A stretch of DNA of 33,991 nucleotides from Candidatus Poribacteria bacterium (GCA_022828145.1 JAJEJA010000003.1:1-33991), one strand, 5' to 3'; counted from the first letter of the stretch, positions 8,640 to 17,585 are shown. The notes: generated by a model from the letters alone, not told the origin. A program made the numbers and translations.

Positions 8640-8680
8640 ACCAGATAAACAATTCATTTTATACCACAAAAGGAGAATAC

Positions 8681-9844
8681 ATGAAAATTAGAACGACTAC
8701 AATCTTTGTAGTATTAACCGTTTTTGTTGTTATGTTGTCTTTTTCCAGCTGTGATAATGTTTCCAATATAATTGAACTTTCAAAATCACAGGAAGATGAC
8801 TCAAGTGAACTTATGACTATAGGCGTTGTGTTGCCATTATCAGGTAGACTCATATCTACTTTTGGTGAACCTGTACAGAATGGTCTTGACCTTGCACTAA
8901 ATGAAATAAACGAAGGACAACTTGCCGGTACTACTTTGGCGTTTATTGTTGAAGACTCAGGTAGCACAGTTGAAGGAGCAGTTTCGGCTTATAACAAACT
9001 GATACAGGAAGCTGGCGTATCAATTGTGCTTGGTCCCTCAACTTCATCAATGACAAAAGAAACATTTCCGATCGCACAAGAAAACGAGATCGTCGCAATC
9101 AGTCCCACTTCGGCATCACGCGGTCTTAGCGTAATTGGCGACTATGTTTTTCGTATAGCACTCACAACAGATAAATTAATACCAAGCGGTATTGCAGCGA
9201 CGCATGCAAAACTTGCTTATGAGAACGTAGCAACACTATATGATATAGACGATGAGTTTTCAAGGGATGGAGATGCTGCTGTCCAAGAAGCACTTGCTGA
9301 CTTAAATGTAAATGTTCTGACTACTGAGACATTTAACAGTGGTGACACCGATTTTACAGAACAACTTACACGCATCAAGGCGTTAAATCCGGACGTGATC
9401 TTTCTCTCATCTCTATCACAAGAGAAACCACCAATACTAATTCAAGCACAGGAGCTGGGAATAACTTCTCTGTTCGTCATTCGTACTTTTACCGAGGATA
9501 ATGTTGCAGCAGCAGGTGAAGCAGCAGAAGGTGTAATCACATTTGTTGGTTGGGGTAAATCTGTTGACACACAGATTAATCAAGCGTTTATTAAGAACTA
9601 CAGGGATGCCTACGGCATACCCCCCAATAACTATGTAGCCCGAGCCTATACAGCACTACATGTTTTGGCAGAAGGTATAAAAAACGCTGTAAGCCATGCA
9701 CCTAATGACATAAGAGATGCCCTTGCAGAAATCAGCGGTTTTGAGACTGTCTTTGGCCCGTTTTCATTTGATGAAGTTGGCGATGCTGTTTACGACCCAA
9801 AAATCCTGATCGTAAAAAATGGTAAGTTAGAACTGTATGATTGA
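8681..9844 (+). CDS. ABC-type branched-chain amino-acid-like binding lipoprotein
   Basis: 387 aa. N-terminal signal with a hydrophobic core (8-21) and lipobox FSSC (C24), followed by a short linker. From residue 46 it is a type I periplasmic-binding fold of the LivJ class (Peripla_BP_6): IGVVLPLSGRL, GLDLALNEIN, then VEDSGS, VSIVLGPSTSS and NEIVAISPTSAS typify the first lobe. NVATLYDIDDEFSRDG and FNSGDTDFTEQLTRIKALNPDVIFLS typify the second. It is translated from an AAGGAG 6 nt upstream. No permease or ATPase gene is adjacent, so it may supply a transporter encoded elsewhere or act as a sensor. The ligand is unknown; the fold binds amino acids, amides or urea in relatives. Confidence 0.92.
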   Translation: MKIRTTTIFVVLTVFVVMLSFSSCDNVSNIIELSKSQEDDSSELMTIGVVLPLSGRLISTFGEPVQNGLDLALNEINEGQLAGTTLAFIVEDSGSTVEGAVSAYNKLIQEAGVSIVLGPSTSSMTKETFPIAQENEIVAISPTSASRGLSVIGDYVFRIALTTDKLIPSGIAATHAKLAYENVATLYDIDDEFSRDGDAAVQEALADLNVNVLTTETFNSGDTDFTEQLTRIKALNPDVIFLSSLSQEKPPILIQAQELGITSLFVIRTFTEDNVAAAGEAAEGVITFVGWGKSVDTQINQAFIKNYRDAYGIPPNNYVARAYTALHVLAEGIKNAVSHAPNDIRDALAEISGFETVFGPFSFDEVGDAVYDPKILIVKNGKLELYD

Positions 9845-9874
9845 CTGTTGCTTTGTCAATATATTATTGTTCGC

Positions 9875-9930
9875 GATTCGGAGATCGCTCCTACCGATGG
9901 AATGCTTATGGTAGGAGGGAACTCCGATTC
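9875..9930. repeat. Long inverted repeat after the binding-protein gene
   Basis: GATTCGGAG-x4-CTCCTACC (9875-9895) is the near reverse complement of GGTAGGAG-x4-CTCCGATTC (9910-9930), giving a stem of roughly 17 pairs with an internal mismatch block. It begins 30 nt after the stop codon. There is no T-run, so it is more REP-like than a classical terminator. Related GTAGGAGGGAACTC motifs occur at 14876 onward. Confidence 0.65.
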
Positions 9931-9933
9931 CCG

Positions 9934-10006
9934 ATCCCTTTGTGCTGTTCTCCGTTTCATTCCTAATAATCGGTAATGATGGAAAATCTAATTGAAATGG
10001 TATAAC
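9934..10006 (+). repeat. MITE-like repeat, copy 1, ending in an extended -10
   Basis: Shares CCGTTTCATT-C-TAA, CGGTAATGA and GAAATGGTATAAC with 17608-17672 and with the reverse complement of 28979-29040. It ends in TGGTATAAC (9998-10006), a good extended -10, just 14 nt before the methyltransferase ATG. Confidence 0.65.
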
Positions 10007-10019
10007 ATTGTAACGCGTC

Positions 10020-10883
10020 ATGCAACAATCATTAGATCAGTTTTATACAAGAAAAGAGATCGCTCAATTATGTTGGGAGGTTTTCACAGATACACTTTCT
10101 GCGCTTAATAAAAGCACTAACGACCTATATTTTTTCGAACCTTCTGCTGGTACTGGTGCGTTTTTTGATCTCTTACCTATAGATAGGAGATTAGGTATTG
10201 ACCTTGTACCAAAGTGTGACGGCGTAAAAACTGAGAACTTTTTTGATGTTACCGAGATTCCTTTTGCACCACAAGATACCGCAGTTATCGGCAATCCACC
10301 ATTTGGAAAACGAGGTAAGTTAGCAATAGATTTTTTCAACCATGCATCAGGTTTTGCTGATATAGTAGCGTTTATTGTGCCTCTTAATTTTAGAAAGTAC
10401 GCTGTTCATAAACGTCTTGATACTTCCATGCGATTCATTGAAAAAATGGTTCTACCAAGAGATGCATTTCACCTTGATAACCGAAAATTGTTTTCTGTTA
10501 ATACTGAATTTCAGATATGGACCCGTTTAGAAAGTAAACATAGCAATATGCGAGAATGGAAACCATTACCGATAATTCATCAGGATTTCCAACTTTGGCA
10601 GTATAACAATACAACAGACGCTTTAAAATTCTTCTATAAAGAGTTTGATTTTGCTGTTCCTTGCCAGGGTTGGCAAGATTATTCTCGGAAGGAAACTGAT
10701 GAAAAAAAATGTGAAAGAAATAAACAGTGGATACTGATAAAAGCAGAGAATATTACGGTTTTAAAGCGATTGATGAATATAGATTATGAAAACTTGGCTC
10801 AGAAATGTGCAACTGCTGTACCCGGTTTCCGGAAAGCTGACCTTGTCAAGGAATATACGGATATGTATGAGAAAACGCTATGA
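10020..10883 (+). CDS. Orphan adenine-specific DNA methyltransferase-like protein
   Basis: 287 aa. SAM-dependent amino-methyltransferase fold: motif I EPSAGTGAF (residues 40-48), acidic GIDLVP (59-64), and motif IV NPPFG (92-96) for flipping and methylating adenine. The SLDQFYTRKEIA start, in which the protein looks for the DNA-bound methylase core directly, is typical of N6-adenine enzymes of Type II or phage origin. The C-terminal ~100 residues (DYSRKETDEKKCERNKQWILIKA region) could be the target-recognition part. No restriction enzyme gene is adjacent, so it is an orphan. There is no Shine-Dalgarno, and an extended -10 lies 14 nt upstream, so the mRNA may be leaderless. A phage or mobile source is possible. 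Confidence 0.82.
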   Translation: MQQSLDQFYTRKEIAQLCWEVFTDTLSALNKSTNDLYFFEPSAGTGAFFDLLPIDRRLGIDLVPKCDGVKTENFFDVTEIPFAPQDTAVIGNPPFGKRGKLAIDFFNHASGFADIVAFIVPLNFRKYAVHKRLDTSMRFIEKMVLPRDAFHLDNRKLFSVNTEFQIWTRLESKHSNMREWKPLPIIHQDFQLWQYNNTTDALKFFYKEFDFAVPCQGWQDYSRKETDEKKCERNKQWILIKAENITVLKRLMNIDYENLAQKCATAVPGFRKADLVKEYTDMYEKTL

Positions 10884-10920
10884 TTAGTCTTACCATATCA
10901 GACGTGATGTAAAGAAGTAT

Positions 10921-12051
10921 CTACGCAAACCTTTCTAACCTATATGACGAGAACCAATCTACACAAGCACCGTCCGCAACTTCTAATGCACACATCTCAC
11001 CCACAAGTGGTGCTAATGTTACACCACTATGCATTAAGGCAATATAAAGATTCGGAACTTTCTCCGTAAAACCGATGACAGGAAATCCATCAAGAGGCAT
11101 CGGACGGTAACCTATCGGAGAAGGTATTGCTTCTGCAGGACCGATTTTTGGCAGCACTTCTTTCGCATGATCAAGAAGCATATCCGCATGTTCTTGTGAG
11201 TCGTTCCGATTGATACCTTCTTGTGTCCCTTGACCAATTCTGAGCGTACCATCACGCAGTTGTCTGAGATGTAAATGTTGTTGCTTTTCGGTTTTTGGTG
11301 GTGCATGTATCACGGCGACATTATGTAAAACTTGTACACATGGGGATGTTTTTATGACGATACCCGGACTTCGCTGTTGCGGAATGCTAATATCAACGAG
11401 AGAAGCGAGTTCGGTTGTCTGAATACCGCTTGCTAAGACAACCGCATCACATCGGAATTCTGTATCTTGCGTTTGAACAGCAGCGATCCTTCGATTATGC
11501 ATCACAAAACCTGTAACCGATGTCTTAGCATGCAGGGTTACACCATTGTCTATTGCGTGTTTCAAACATACAGAAGTGAACTTGTCAATCTCCACATGGA
11601 TATCCGCTTCAGAATGTGAGATGGCTTTAGCAGAGTCTACCATCACATCAGGTTCTAAGTCTAACATCTCCTCAGTTGAAATGAGTCTACACGGATAACC
11701 CCAATTCTGTAGTTTTTTAATACGGTTTTCTAACTGTATTGCCTTGTCCGTTCTGTTTTCCCAACGCATTTCCCCACCATAGTGAACACCAATATCAGCC
11801 CTCAGTTGATGTGCAAATCGGTACCACATATCTAAGGAACGTCTGTTGAGTGTATGGTATTCGCGAGGATCCTTTCCGTAGGCATTTACCCATGCAAAGG
11901 AGTGTCCAGATGCACCAGAACCCGGGACATCCTGTTCAAAAATCTCTATGACAGTATTTGGTCTACGGGACAAGAAATAGGCAATTGAAACACCTATAAC
12001 ACCCGCACCTACGACTGCTATATGTTTTGTTTTTGCTGATGCCATATACAT
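10921..12051 (-). CDS. FAD-dependent oxidoreductase, DAO/glycine-oxidase superfamily
   Basis: 376 aa. Rossmann FAD motif VVGAGVIGVSIAYFLSRR (residues 13-30) with an acidic end to the second strand (EIFEQD), then GSGASGHSFAWVNAY, the DAO-type flavin loop. The C-terminal half contains RLGQGT-like and PSPIGYRPMPLDGFPVIG segments and the MHSGVTLAP motif that closes the FAD site. The family oxidises amines of small amino acids or N-methyl compounds; the exact substrate is not readable. The start is ATG 12051 or 12045; neither has a strong ribosome-binding site. It is convergent with the methyltransferase and separated from the upstream genes by a REP element. Distinct from the ThiO protein at 32719. 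Confidence 0.9.
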   Translation of the reverse strand: MYMASAKTKHIAVVGAGVIGVSIAYFLSRRPNTVIEIFEQDVPGSGASGHSFAWVNAYGKDPREYHTLNRRSLDMWYRFAHQLRADIGVHYGGEMRWENRTDKAIQLENRIKKLQNWGYPCRLISTEEMLDLEPDVMVDSAKAISHSEADIHVEIDKFTSVCLKHAIDNGVTLHAKTSVTGFVMHNRRIAAVQTQDTEFRCDAVVLASGIQTTELASLVDISIPQQRSPGIVIKTSPCVQVLHNVAVIHAPPKTEKQQHLHLRQLRDGTLRIGQGTQEGINRNDSQEHADMLLDHAKEVLPKIGPAEAIPSPIGYRPMPLDGFPVIGFTEKVPNLYIALMHSGVTLAPLVGEMCALEVADGACVDWFSSYRLERFA

Positions 12052-12078
12052 ATACGTTGCCTAAGTTGTCATCTTTGT

Positions 12079-12100
12079 AGCACATTCTGTTAGATTGTGC
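12079..12100 (-). repeat. REP-like palindrome, TAACA-loop type
   Basis: Identical to 2383-2404 over 22 bases, in the gap between the oxidoreductase and the membrane protein gene. Confidence 0.7.
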
Positions 12101-12177
12101 ATGTGAGATACGGGGAATGCCATTAAGGCATTCATACCGTTGATTTACTGACAGTTTGCACTACAAATATTGACAAT

Positions 12178-12804
12178 TTACCGATGTGCGACGACAATAA
12201 AACCGGTCAATCCACCAAGCAGTAACTGAAATCCTGTCTGATAGAAAACGATGAGAAACGGTTGACATAAGGATATGAGTCCAAGCGCAATTAGCATGAT
12301 AGATATGCGTTCACAGATAACTTTCTTAGAATAGACTAAAGCAAACACAATCATACCAGGAATTATTAGGTAAAGTGCTGAATTGTTGAGTATTTCAGAA
12401 GTTGTCTGATAAAGAAATCCTATTCCTATACACACCACAACCGATGAGACAACAGCTGCAATTCTCTTTGATGTTGTCGTCATACCGAACGCTATCGCGC
12501 TACTGAAAAGAATGTGGAATGCAGAACCACTAAGAAGCGATGGCGTTGGAAGGTATAGGAAAGAGAACCCAATCACTAAACCGAATAGAGAAGAAAGTAG
12601 AACATATACCTTATTCTGAAATGTTATACTTGCAAGGATGGCAGCAACGCTTAACGAAATAAACGCGATACCTTTTAAAAGCACATCAATTTGGGAAAAC
12701 GCCTTTGGGAGAGAGGATATATTACCAAGACTGTTGTAAAGAAAAACAGACCCGATAACGAGAAGACTAATGCTAAGAATCTGATTTCGTTTCTGTGCTG
12801 ACAT
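12178..12804 (-). CDS. Polytopic membrane protein, unknown
   Basis: 208 aa and almost entirely hydrophobic: about eight predicted membrane segments (roughly 9-26, 42-61, 66-83, 89-108, 114-132, 143-160, 167-186, 190-206), with short basic connectors such as TTTSKR and SKKVICER. No signature of a transporter or enzyme is visible. It is in line with the HTH/coiled-coil gene upstream (74 bp gap), so possibly co-transcribed. Start at ATG 12804; no strong Shine-Dalgarno. The 5' flank holds a duplicated AGAAATGGGCAATAA (near 12822-12851). Confidence 0.75.
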   Translation of the reverse strand: MSAQKRNQILSISLLVIGSVFLYNSLGNISSLPKAFSQIDVLLKGIAFISLSVAAILASITFQNKVYVLLSSLFGLVIGFSFLYLPTPSLLSGSAFHILFSSAIAFGMTTTSKRIAAVVSSVVVCIGIGFLYQTTSEILNNSALYLIIPGMIVFALVYSKKVICERISIMLIALGLISLCQPFLIVFYQTGFQLLLGGLTGFIVVAHR

Positions 12805-12877
12805 AAGTAGGAATTTTAAAAAGAAATGGGCAATAAGAAATGGGCAATAACAAATATTATATCAAAGGTAATTCTAC

Positions 12878-13306
12878 TCAATCACCAGATTTGAAGATGC
12901 GATCTACCCAGGACTTCGATTTTTCTTCTTGTAGCATGTTTATCTGAACCCTCAAATCGGCTCTTTCTTCGTGAAGTGCGTTAATTTTCTCTTTAAGTTC
13001 AGAAATGTCTGACTCCAATTTTTCATTCGTCTCACGTAGATAGGCGATGTGGACGATTTGGCATATAAGGTTTTCAATGATGTCATCCGTAGGTATATTA
13101 TAGCTGAGTTGTGTGATTAAGGGTGCCAAACCGTCAATCCTTAATTGAAGTATCGCTTCAGTGTCCTCATCATCTTCAGAGGGTGCAGCGGAAACACGAA
13201 GATAGGGTTCAATATCGGGATGTTTTCGGTTTATGGTTTGTCTGATAATCTCTTCATCAACACCGATTACTTCGGCGACATCAGAAGGGTTCAAATAGAG
13301 TTCCAT
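12878..13306 (-). CDS. HTH-like/coiled-coil protein, unknown
   Basis: 142 aa. Residues 4-37 (YLNPSDVAEVIGVDEEIIRQ onward) look like a MerR/excisionase-type helix-turn-helix. A very acidic linker follows (PSEDDEDTEA), then residues 90-131 form a heptad-like coiled coil (LRETNEKLESDISELKEKIN and onward). It ends with a basic tail. AAGGA lies 7 nt before ATG 13306. A dimeric DNA-binding or scaffold role is inference. The neighbours are envelope-related genes, with no obvious target. Confidence 0.7.
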   Translation of the reverse strand: MELYLNPSDVAEVIGVDEEIIRQTINRKHPDIEPYLRVSAAPSEDDEDTEAILQLRIDGLAPLITQLSYNIPTDDIIENLICQIVHIAYLRETNEKLESDISELKEKINALHEERADLRVQINMLQEEKSKSWVDRIFKSGD

Positions 13307-13353
13307 TGTCTTTTCCTTGCTTCTCTATCTTTAGTGCTGATATGAAAGCAGAC

Positions 13354-13986
13354 TTATTGTGATTGATTCAACTTCAGGGCGCGGAGCATATTCCGCGCAT
13401 AACTTACTGCAGAGATCACTACAAATACTAAAGCCACACAAAGTGTTGTAAAGGGTATCCACTCGGGTAAGAGATTGTCTTGAAACGCATGGTTTAGATA
13501 CGCGTGGAATAGATATAGTATGACAGCAATCGACAGTGAAAAACTCGTGCATTTTCCCCACCAATTTGACCTTGTAATCATCTTTGCTTTATGTGCAAGA
13601 TAAGCATTTCCTATTACTATCGCGACATCTCGGATGACGACTGCGAGGAATGCCCACAGTGGAAATTGGGTTGCCCCTGATAATACGAGGGCAAGAATAC
13701 CTGCACCAATTGCAAATTTATCCGCTATCGGGTCAAGAATGTAACCAAGCTCAGAATGTTGATTCAGAACACGAGCGAAAAAACCGTCCAATAAATCCGA
13801 GAGAATCGCAATTATACCAACAAATATAGCGTACTTATAATCCTTCTGGTAGATTAGCCAAAAAAGCAACGGTACGAGTAGCAGTCTGAATGTTGACAAT
13901 AGATTGCTAATATATAAAAAGTCTCGTGGTGAAATTTGAATCGTACGAGTTTCTGTAAATTGGTGAATAGGATTCTTGAGTGCCAT
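13354..13986 (-). CDS. CDP-alcohol phosphatidyltransferase, PgsA-like
   Basis: 210 aa integral membrane enzyme of phospholipid synthesis. The full family signature D-x2-D-G-x2-A-R-x8-G-x3-D-x3-D is present at about residues 64-89 (SDLLDGFFAR then GYILDPIAD), which coordinates the divalent metals and CDP-diacylglycerol. The NLLSTFRLLLVPLLF opening is typical of glycerol-phosphate-using members (PgsA). About five or six hydrophobic helices follow. The start is put at ATG 13986; the in-frame TTG one codon upstream is less likely. PgsA makes phosphatidylglycerol-phosphate; a related enzyme using another alcohol cannot be excluded, and a second copy may exist elsewhere. Confidence 0.88.
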   Translation of the reverse strand: MALKNPIHQFTETRTIQISPRDFLYISNLLSTFRLLLVPLLFWLIYQKDYKYAIFVGIIAILSDLLDGFFARVLNQHSELGYILDPIADKFAIGAGILALVLSGATQFPLWAFLAVVIRDVAIVIGNAYLAHKAKMITRSNWWGKCTSFSLSIAVILYLFHAYLNHAFQDNLLPEWIPFTTLCVALVFVVISAVSYARNMLRALKLNQSQ

Positions 13987-14116
13987 CAACCCATTTTACC
14001 TGTTGTTGTCTCACGCACCAATGTCAATACTTTAGAAAACTGTCCTTTGATGATACATCTAAAGGCAATTACTACACACAAAACCGAATTACAACACTAA
14101 GATATTCTTGAAGACT

Positions 14117-14770
14117 TCAATTGTTTCGTGCAGCCAATCTAAAAGCAATCTGTTTGTTTAGTTCTTTTAGTATTTCAATCTCACGTTTAAGAAGTTCATC
14201 AATAGTTGCAATTTCCAATAATTCTTGCTTTGCTTCAAGTGAGACACGTAACCGTGTGCCAATTTGGAAAGCGAGTTCATTAGGTGTTTCCGGAATTTCA
14301 GATGGAGGTCGCCAAGTAAACATCAAACAGTTAGATAGGGTTTCGTATTCTATATAAATCTCCCGAGTTTCCGTAAAAATATCATCTAATTCAGAGTTAT
14401 CTGTATCATTCAACGAATCCAACATCCGTACACGGGCGACTAAATAGGGTAAGTCCTCTTCCACTTCCAGGATTTCAAACCGAGAACGGCCCGTCGTCAT
14501 AATGTTCATACGTCCATCAGGAAAACGATTAACGTCAACCAGATCTACTACAGTGCCGACTTTACAGGGTGTCGCTGTGTCTCCTACCTCATCACCCTCC
14601 TTTATCATCACGATGCCAAACGAGGATTCGTTTCTTATACAATACTTCACCAATTCACGATAACGCTGCTCAAAAATGTGAAGCGGTAGGTATCCTCCAG
14701 GGAATAGCACAACATTTAATGGAATTAGTGGAAGTTCGTTATCTGCTAACTGAATTGGATCTGTTTGCAT
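14117..14770 (-). CDS. LON substrate-binding-domain protein
   Basis: 217 aa starting at ATG 14770, where AGAGGTG sits about 6 nt upstream; a frame opening at 14806 would add 12 residues. It is a stand-alone version of the N-terminal domain of Lon protease. The hallmark is LPLIPLNVVLFPGGYLPLHI with FEQRYREL (residues 13-40), then VGTVVDLVDVNRFPDGRMNI and the GRSRFEI strand. The C-terminal helical bundle (about 120-215) is present, but there is no AAA or Ser-Lys protease domain. Such proteins are thought to bind unfolded or specific substrates; a direct role here is unknown. It lies in a minus-strand series downstream of a transporter-like gene. Confidence 0.9.
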   Translation of the reverse strand: MQTDPIQLADNELPLIPLNVVLFPGGYLPLHIFEQRYRELVKYCIRNESSFGIVMIKEGDEVGDTATPCKVGTVVDLVDVNRFPDGRMNIMTTGRSRFEILEVEEDLPYLVARVRMLDSLNDTDNSELDDIFTETREIYIEYETLSNCLMFTWRPPSEIPETPNELAFQIGTRLRVSLEAKQELLEIATIDELLKREIEILKELNKQIAFRLAARNN

Positions 14771-14872
14771 GGAAACACCTCTTGGGGAAAGATGAACATA
14801 GTCCAACTTTTATAACTGATCGAATTATCTCTAACATTTATAGTAAACTTTTGATTTTATGATACATTCTGA

Positions 14873-14956
14873 TTTGTAGGAGGGAACTCTGATTCTCGAC
14901 TATCAAAACGTTCAGTCGGGAATCGGCCAGAAATATGTTAACTGACCTCCTACAAG
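14873..14956. repeat. Long palindromic repeat, GTAGGAGG family
   Basis: TGTAGGAGG (about 14875) is matched by CCTCCTACA near 14947-14955. Inside, GATTCTCGAC pairs with GTCGGGAATC, so the element is a nested inverted repeat. It shares GTAGGAGGGAACTC-GATTC with 9911-9930. Confidence 0.65.
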
Positions 14957-15063
14957 GACTTTGTGTCATTATTTCAATGTTCACTATAATTCCTACAAGT
15001 ATTTTTACATAAAAGAACGTATTTGTCAAGGATGATCTTAATGATGTAGAAACGGTTGTCGTC

Positions 15064-17016
15064 CTAAAACAGGAACCGATACATCGGTCTATCTACCGTA
15101 ATCCCAATAAGACTCCAAACACCCCCTACAATAAACTCACCGAGAATCAGACCGAGGAAGAACGGTATGAGTTTGCGGTGCAGGCTCACGCCTCCCTGCT
15201 TCAGTATGATCCATTTGATGACTGAACTGACAAAGATTGAGAACCAGAACACATTCATTGACCAACTGCTGGAAATGGCAAACCCGGCAGGATGAAAGGG
15301 CCACCAGAATAGTTTTATCCGCATAAACATTAAGAAACCTGTTATGAGGAAACCAACACACATGGCGACAATCGCTGGTATATCGGGTACTCTTGGAGAT
15401 GTTAACCAACTCTGAAGTCGGTTAAAGGGTCTCCCCGCAAACCAATCACGCGCCCCTTCAATGTATGAAATATGATAGAATGCCCAAAATGAACCGAATG
15501 TGCCGATACCTATCGCGACACACATCGCGATAAGTAATCTGCGGTTAGAAATTCGTGTCCTTTCAGCGAGTTTGAAGCCTTCAAGGATATGCGGCATCGG
15601 ATGTCCACGATACGCACGGTTGATAGAGAAAAGATATGCTAACATCGTCAAGTTGCGTGGGCCGAGAAAACGCGTTCCAAACATACGAGGCATCATCTCA
15701 TCAGGACCGATGAAATGTAAATCGTGCACGGGTGAACCGAGCTCAGCACGCATCCGGGTGACAGCAGTGGATATGGCATAATAGATACCGAAAAACACGA
15801 GAATTGCCCACACAGACATCCCAGCGGCGTTGCAGAAGATGGCAAGGAATAACAGACTCGCAATTAAGCAGATGACCATACCACGATAGGACATCGGTTC
15901 ATCAGGGTCTTCTCCTTTGCGCTGCGTAAAGAGTTTGCGTCCCACTTGTGCAAGGTGTTTACGCGTTGCGACAATAGCAATAACGAATAAACCGATATAC
16001 GCACCAAAAGATTGTTCATCCGTAAATGGGAAGTTTGGCAGACCTCTGATACCCAAAGCATCACCAAAGATGCGTTCCGCCTTCCAAAACAGATAGAAGA
16101 ACCAGCAGGAAAATGACAAGTCCAGCGGAATAAAGAATGCCATGCCGACAGCAAACGGGAAAACAGCAATCGGAGTCCAGCCAATTGCACTCCACGGTTT
16201 CTGTGTAAAAAATGGACGCATGTCGTAAAGCCGTCCCCCCAGACTCGGTACAGATGGAAAAAGATAGTGCAATCCGTTGAGTATATCAATCGTCCCCGCA
16301 AGTGCAAATCCGAGCCACATCATTCTGCTTGTCAACAGCTTTGTCTTATTGACGTTTGTCAATTCAAGCGGAAGTTGGATAATTGGATAACTCAGTTTCT
16401 CATGTTCTGTCCACTGCTTACGCACAAGGGTGTTGATAAATACCATTGCCAGTACGAGTGCACACAAAAAACCACCCCAGGTGAGGGTTGTCGTAAGCCA
16501 ACCTTCAATGATTTCCCAGCGATATAAGCTGGATTCACCCCTATAATACTCTGTTAGAAAGGTTTTATCTTTGACTGCTATCCAATCGGGTACATATCGG
16601 TGAAACAGATGTGTCCAATCGTTTTCCGGTGTAGCGTGCCAGAAAGCGTAAGGGATCATCGGTATTAAGACGCGGAGCACATCGTGACCTGCCAGAGAGG
16701 AGGCGATGGCAAGCATGATATAGATAGTTAGCAATTCACCTTGCTGAAATGCCACTCGCGGCATTGTCCATGTCAGTACAAGATTCGCACCGGTAAGAAC
16801 AAAGATACAAAAGATGACATTGAAATAGAGTGAAATTGTGGTAGGATACCCTTGTCCCGCAGAATCTAAAATCCAATAGACGTTTGGAATAGTGAGTAGT
16901 GAGCCAATTAGGATCGCACGCCATGTAGCACCGAAGTGGGAAGGTTTCTGATTCGTAAGTGTATGATGTGCTGGTTCTTGAACACTTGCTGATTGATGTA
17001 AAGTAGTAGGTCTCAA
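15064..17016 (-). CDS. Large polytopic membrane protein (DUF6784/DUF6785-like)
   Basis: 650 aa with roughly 14 hydrophobic segments spread over the whole length and only short loops. Recognisable pieces are the HEKLSYPIIQLPLELT loop (around residue 210), AELGSPVHDLHFIGPDEMMP (around 430) and the HPAGFAISSSWSMN segment near the C-terminus. I associate these with the DUF6784/DUF6785 proteins of uncultured phyla, sometimes compared with oligopeptide transporters. A transport function is inference only. The N-terminal 25 residues are polar and cytoplasmic. It reads away from the Rpn-like remnant, with about 140 bp between the divergent starts. Confidence 0.8.
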   Translation of the reverse strand: MRPTTLHQSASVQEPAHHTLTNQKPSHFGATWRAILIGSLLTIPNVYWILDSAGQGYPTTISLYFNVIFCIFVLTGANLVLTWTMPRVAFQQGELLTIYIMLAIASSLAGHDVLRVLIPMIPYAFWHATPENDWTHLFHRYVPDWIAVKDKTFLTEYYRGESSLYRWEIIEGWLTTTLTWGGFLCALVLAMVFINTLVRKQWTEHEKLSYPIIQLPLELTNVNKTKLLTSRMMWLGFALAGTIDILNGLHYLFPSVPSLGGRLYDMRPFFTQKPWSAIGWTPIAVFPFAVGMAFFIPLDLSFSCWFFYLFWKAERIFGDALGIRGLPNFPFTDEQSFGAYIGLFVIAIVATRKHLAQVGRKLFTQRKGEDPDEPMSYRGMVICLIASLLFLAIFCNAAGMSVWAILVFFGIYYAISTAVTRMRAELGSPVHDLHFIGPDEMMPRMFGTRFLGPRNLTMLAYLFSINRAYRGHPMPHILEGFKLAERTRISNRRLLIAMCVAIGIGTFGSFWAFYHISYIEGARDWFAGRPFNRLQSWLTSPRVPDIPAIVAMCVGFLITGFLMFMRIKLFWWPFHPAGFAISSSWSMNVFWFSIFVSSVIKWIILKQGGVSLHRKLIPFFLGLILGEFIVGGVWSLIGITVDRPMYRFLF

Positions 17017-17154
17017 AATGTGTTAATGGTTCCGCACTTCTGATAGTTGTTTAGGTGGTGTCATCTTTGAAAGGACAATCGATCATGCCAGAAAGTATAA
17101 CAAGTTTATGGTTCTTATTCAATATTTATTTTCAACCCATAAAAAACTATTCTA

Positions 17155-17183
17155 TTGACATTTCCATCAGTTTCTGCTAACAT
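17155..17183 (+). promoter_or_regulatory. Promoter for the Rpn-like remnant
   Basis: Perfect TTGACA (17155-17160), 17-nt spacer, TAACAT (17178-17183). It is followed by AAGGTG (17202-17207) 8 nt before ATG 17216. Confidence 0.55.
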
Positions 17184-17215
17184 ATACCTATCATTGATCG
17201 TAAGGTGTAGACGAC

Positions 17216-17248
17216 ATGAAAGCGAGCAAACGCCATTGCTTAGAATGA
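17216..17248 (+). CDS. Ten-codon leader ORF overlapping the next start
   Basis: MKASKRHCLE and stop, preceded by a good promoter and Shine-Dalgarno. Its TGA stop (17246-17248) overlaps the ATG at 17245 as ATGA. It is either a translationally coupled leader or the original N-terminus of a gene that has lost its middle part and its frame. Confidence 0.35.
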   Translation: MKASKRHCLE

Positions 17249-17553
17249 TAGACACTCGGACCGAAGATGAGGAGGTTAAAAGAATTATTATGACAGGTGC
17301 AGAAGCTCTTATTCAACAAGGACTTGAACAAGGACTTGAACAAGGAAAAGCCGAAGGACTTGAACAAGGTAGAATCAACGAGAAACGGACAGACGTTCTC
17401 AAAATAGTACGGTATCGGTTCTCGGAAAAGTCAGATACTGTTCTCAATGAGATTACTGCTATAGATGACCTTGTCCACCTTGATGAACTGTTTGACCAGG
17501 TCCTCACCGCAGAAACGTTTGAGGACATTGACTTTTCAAAAAACGGTAAGTAG
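17245..17553 (+). pseudogene. C-terminal remnant of an Rpn/transposase-like nuclease
   Basis: The readable product from ATG 17245 is 102 aa: MIDTRTEDEEVKRIIMTGAE, then a QGLEQG/AEGLEQG tandem of the type that joins the nuclease core to the helical tail in Rpn (PD-(D/E)XK) and transposase_31-like proteins. A tail RYRFSEKSDTVLNEITAI (DUF4351-like) follows. The PD-(D/E)XK nuclease core, usually about 200 residues, is absent. The frame extends upstream through LLR, which looks like continuing family sequence, but the promoter's -35 lies there. I therefore read it as a gene with a deleted middle; a small functional protein is the alternative. Proteins with this QG-repeat are often encoded many times in such genomes. 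Confidence 0.5.
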
Positions 17554-17585
17554 TATATATCAACCCATACATAACTTTGAACAGT

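Noticed and set aside
12250..12800. A role of the 208-aa membrane protein as a known transporter
   Set aside because: Only hydrophobicity is visible; no transporter signature was found.
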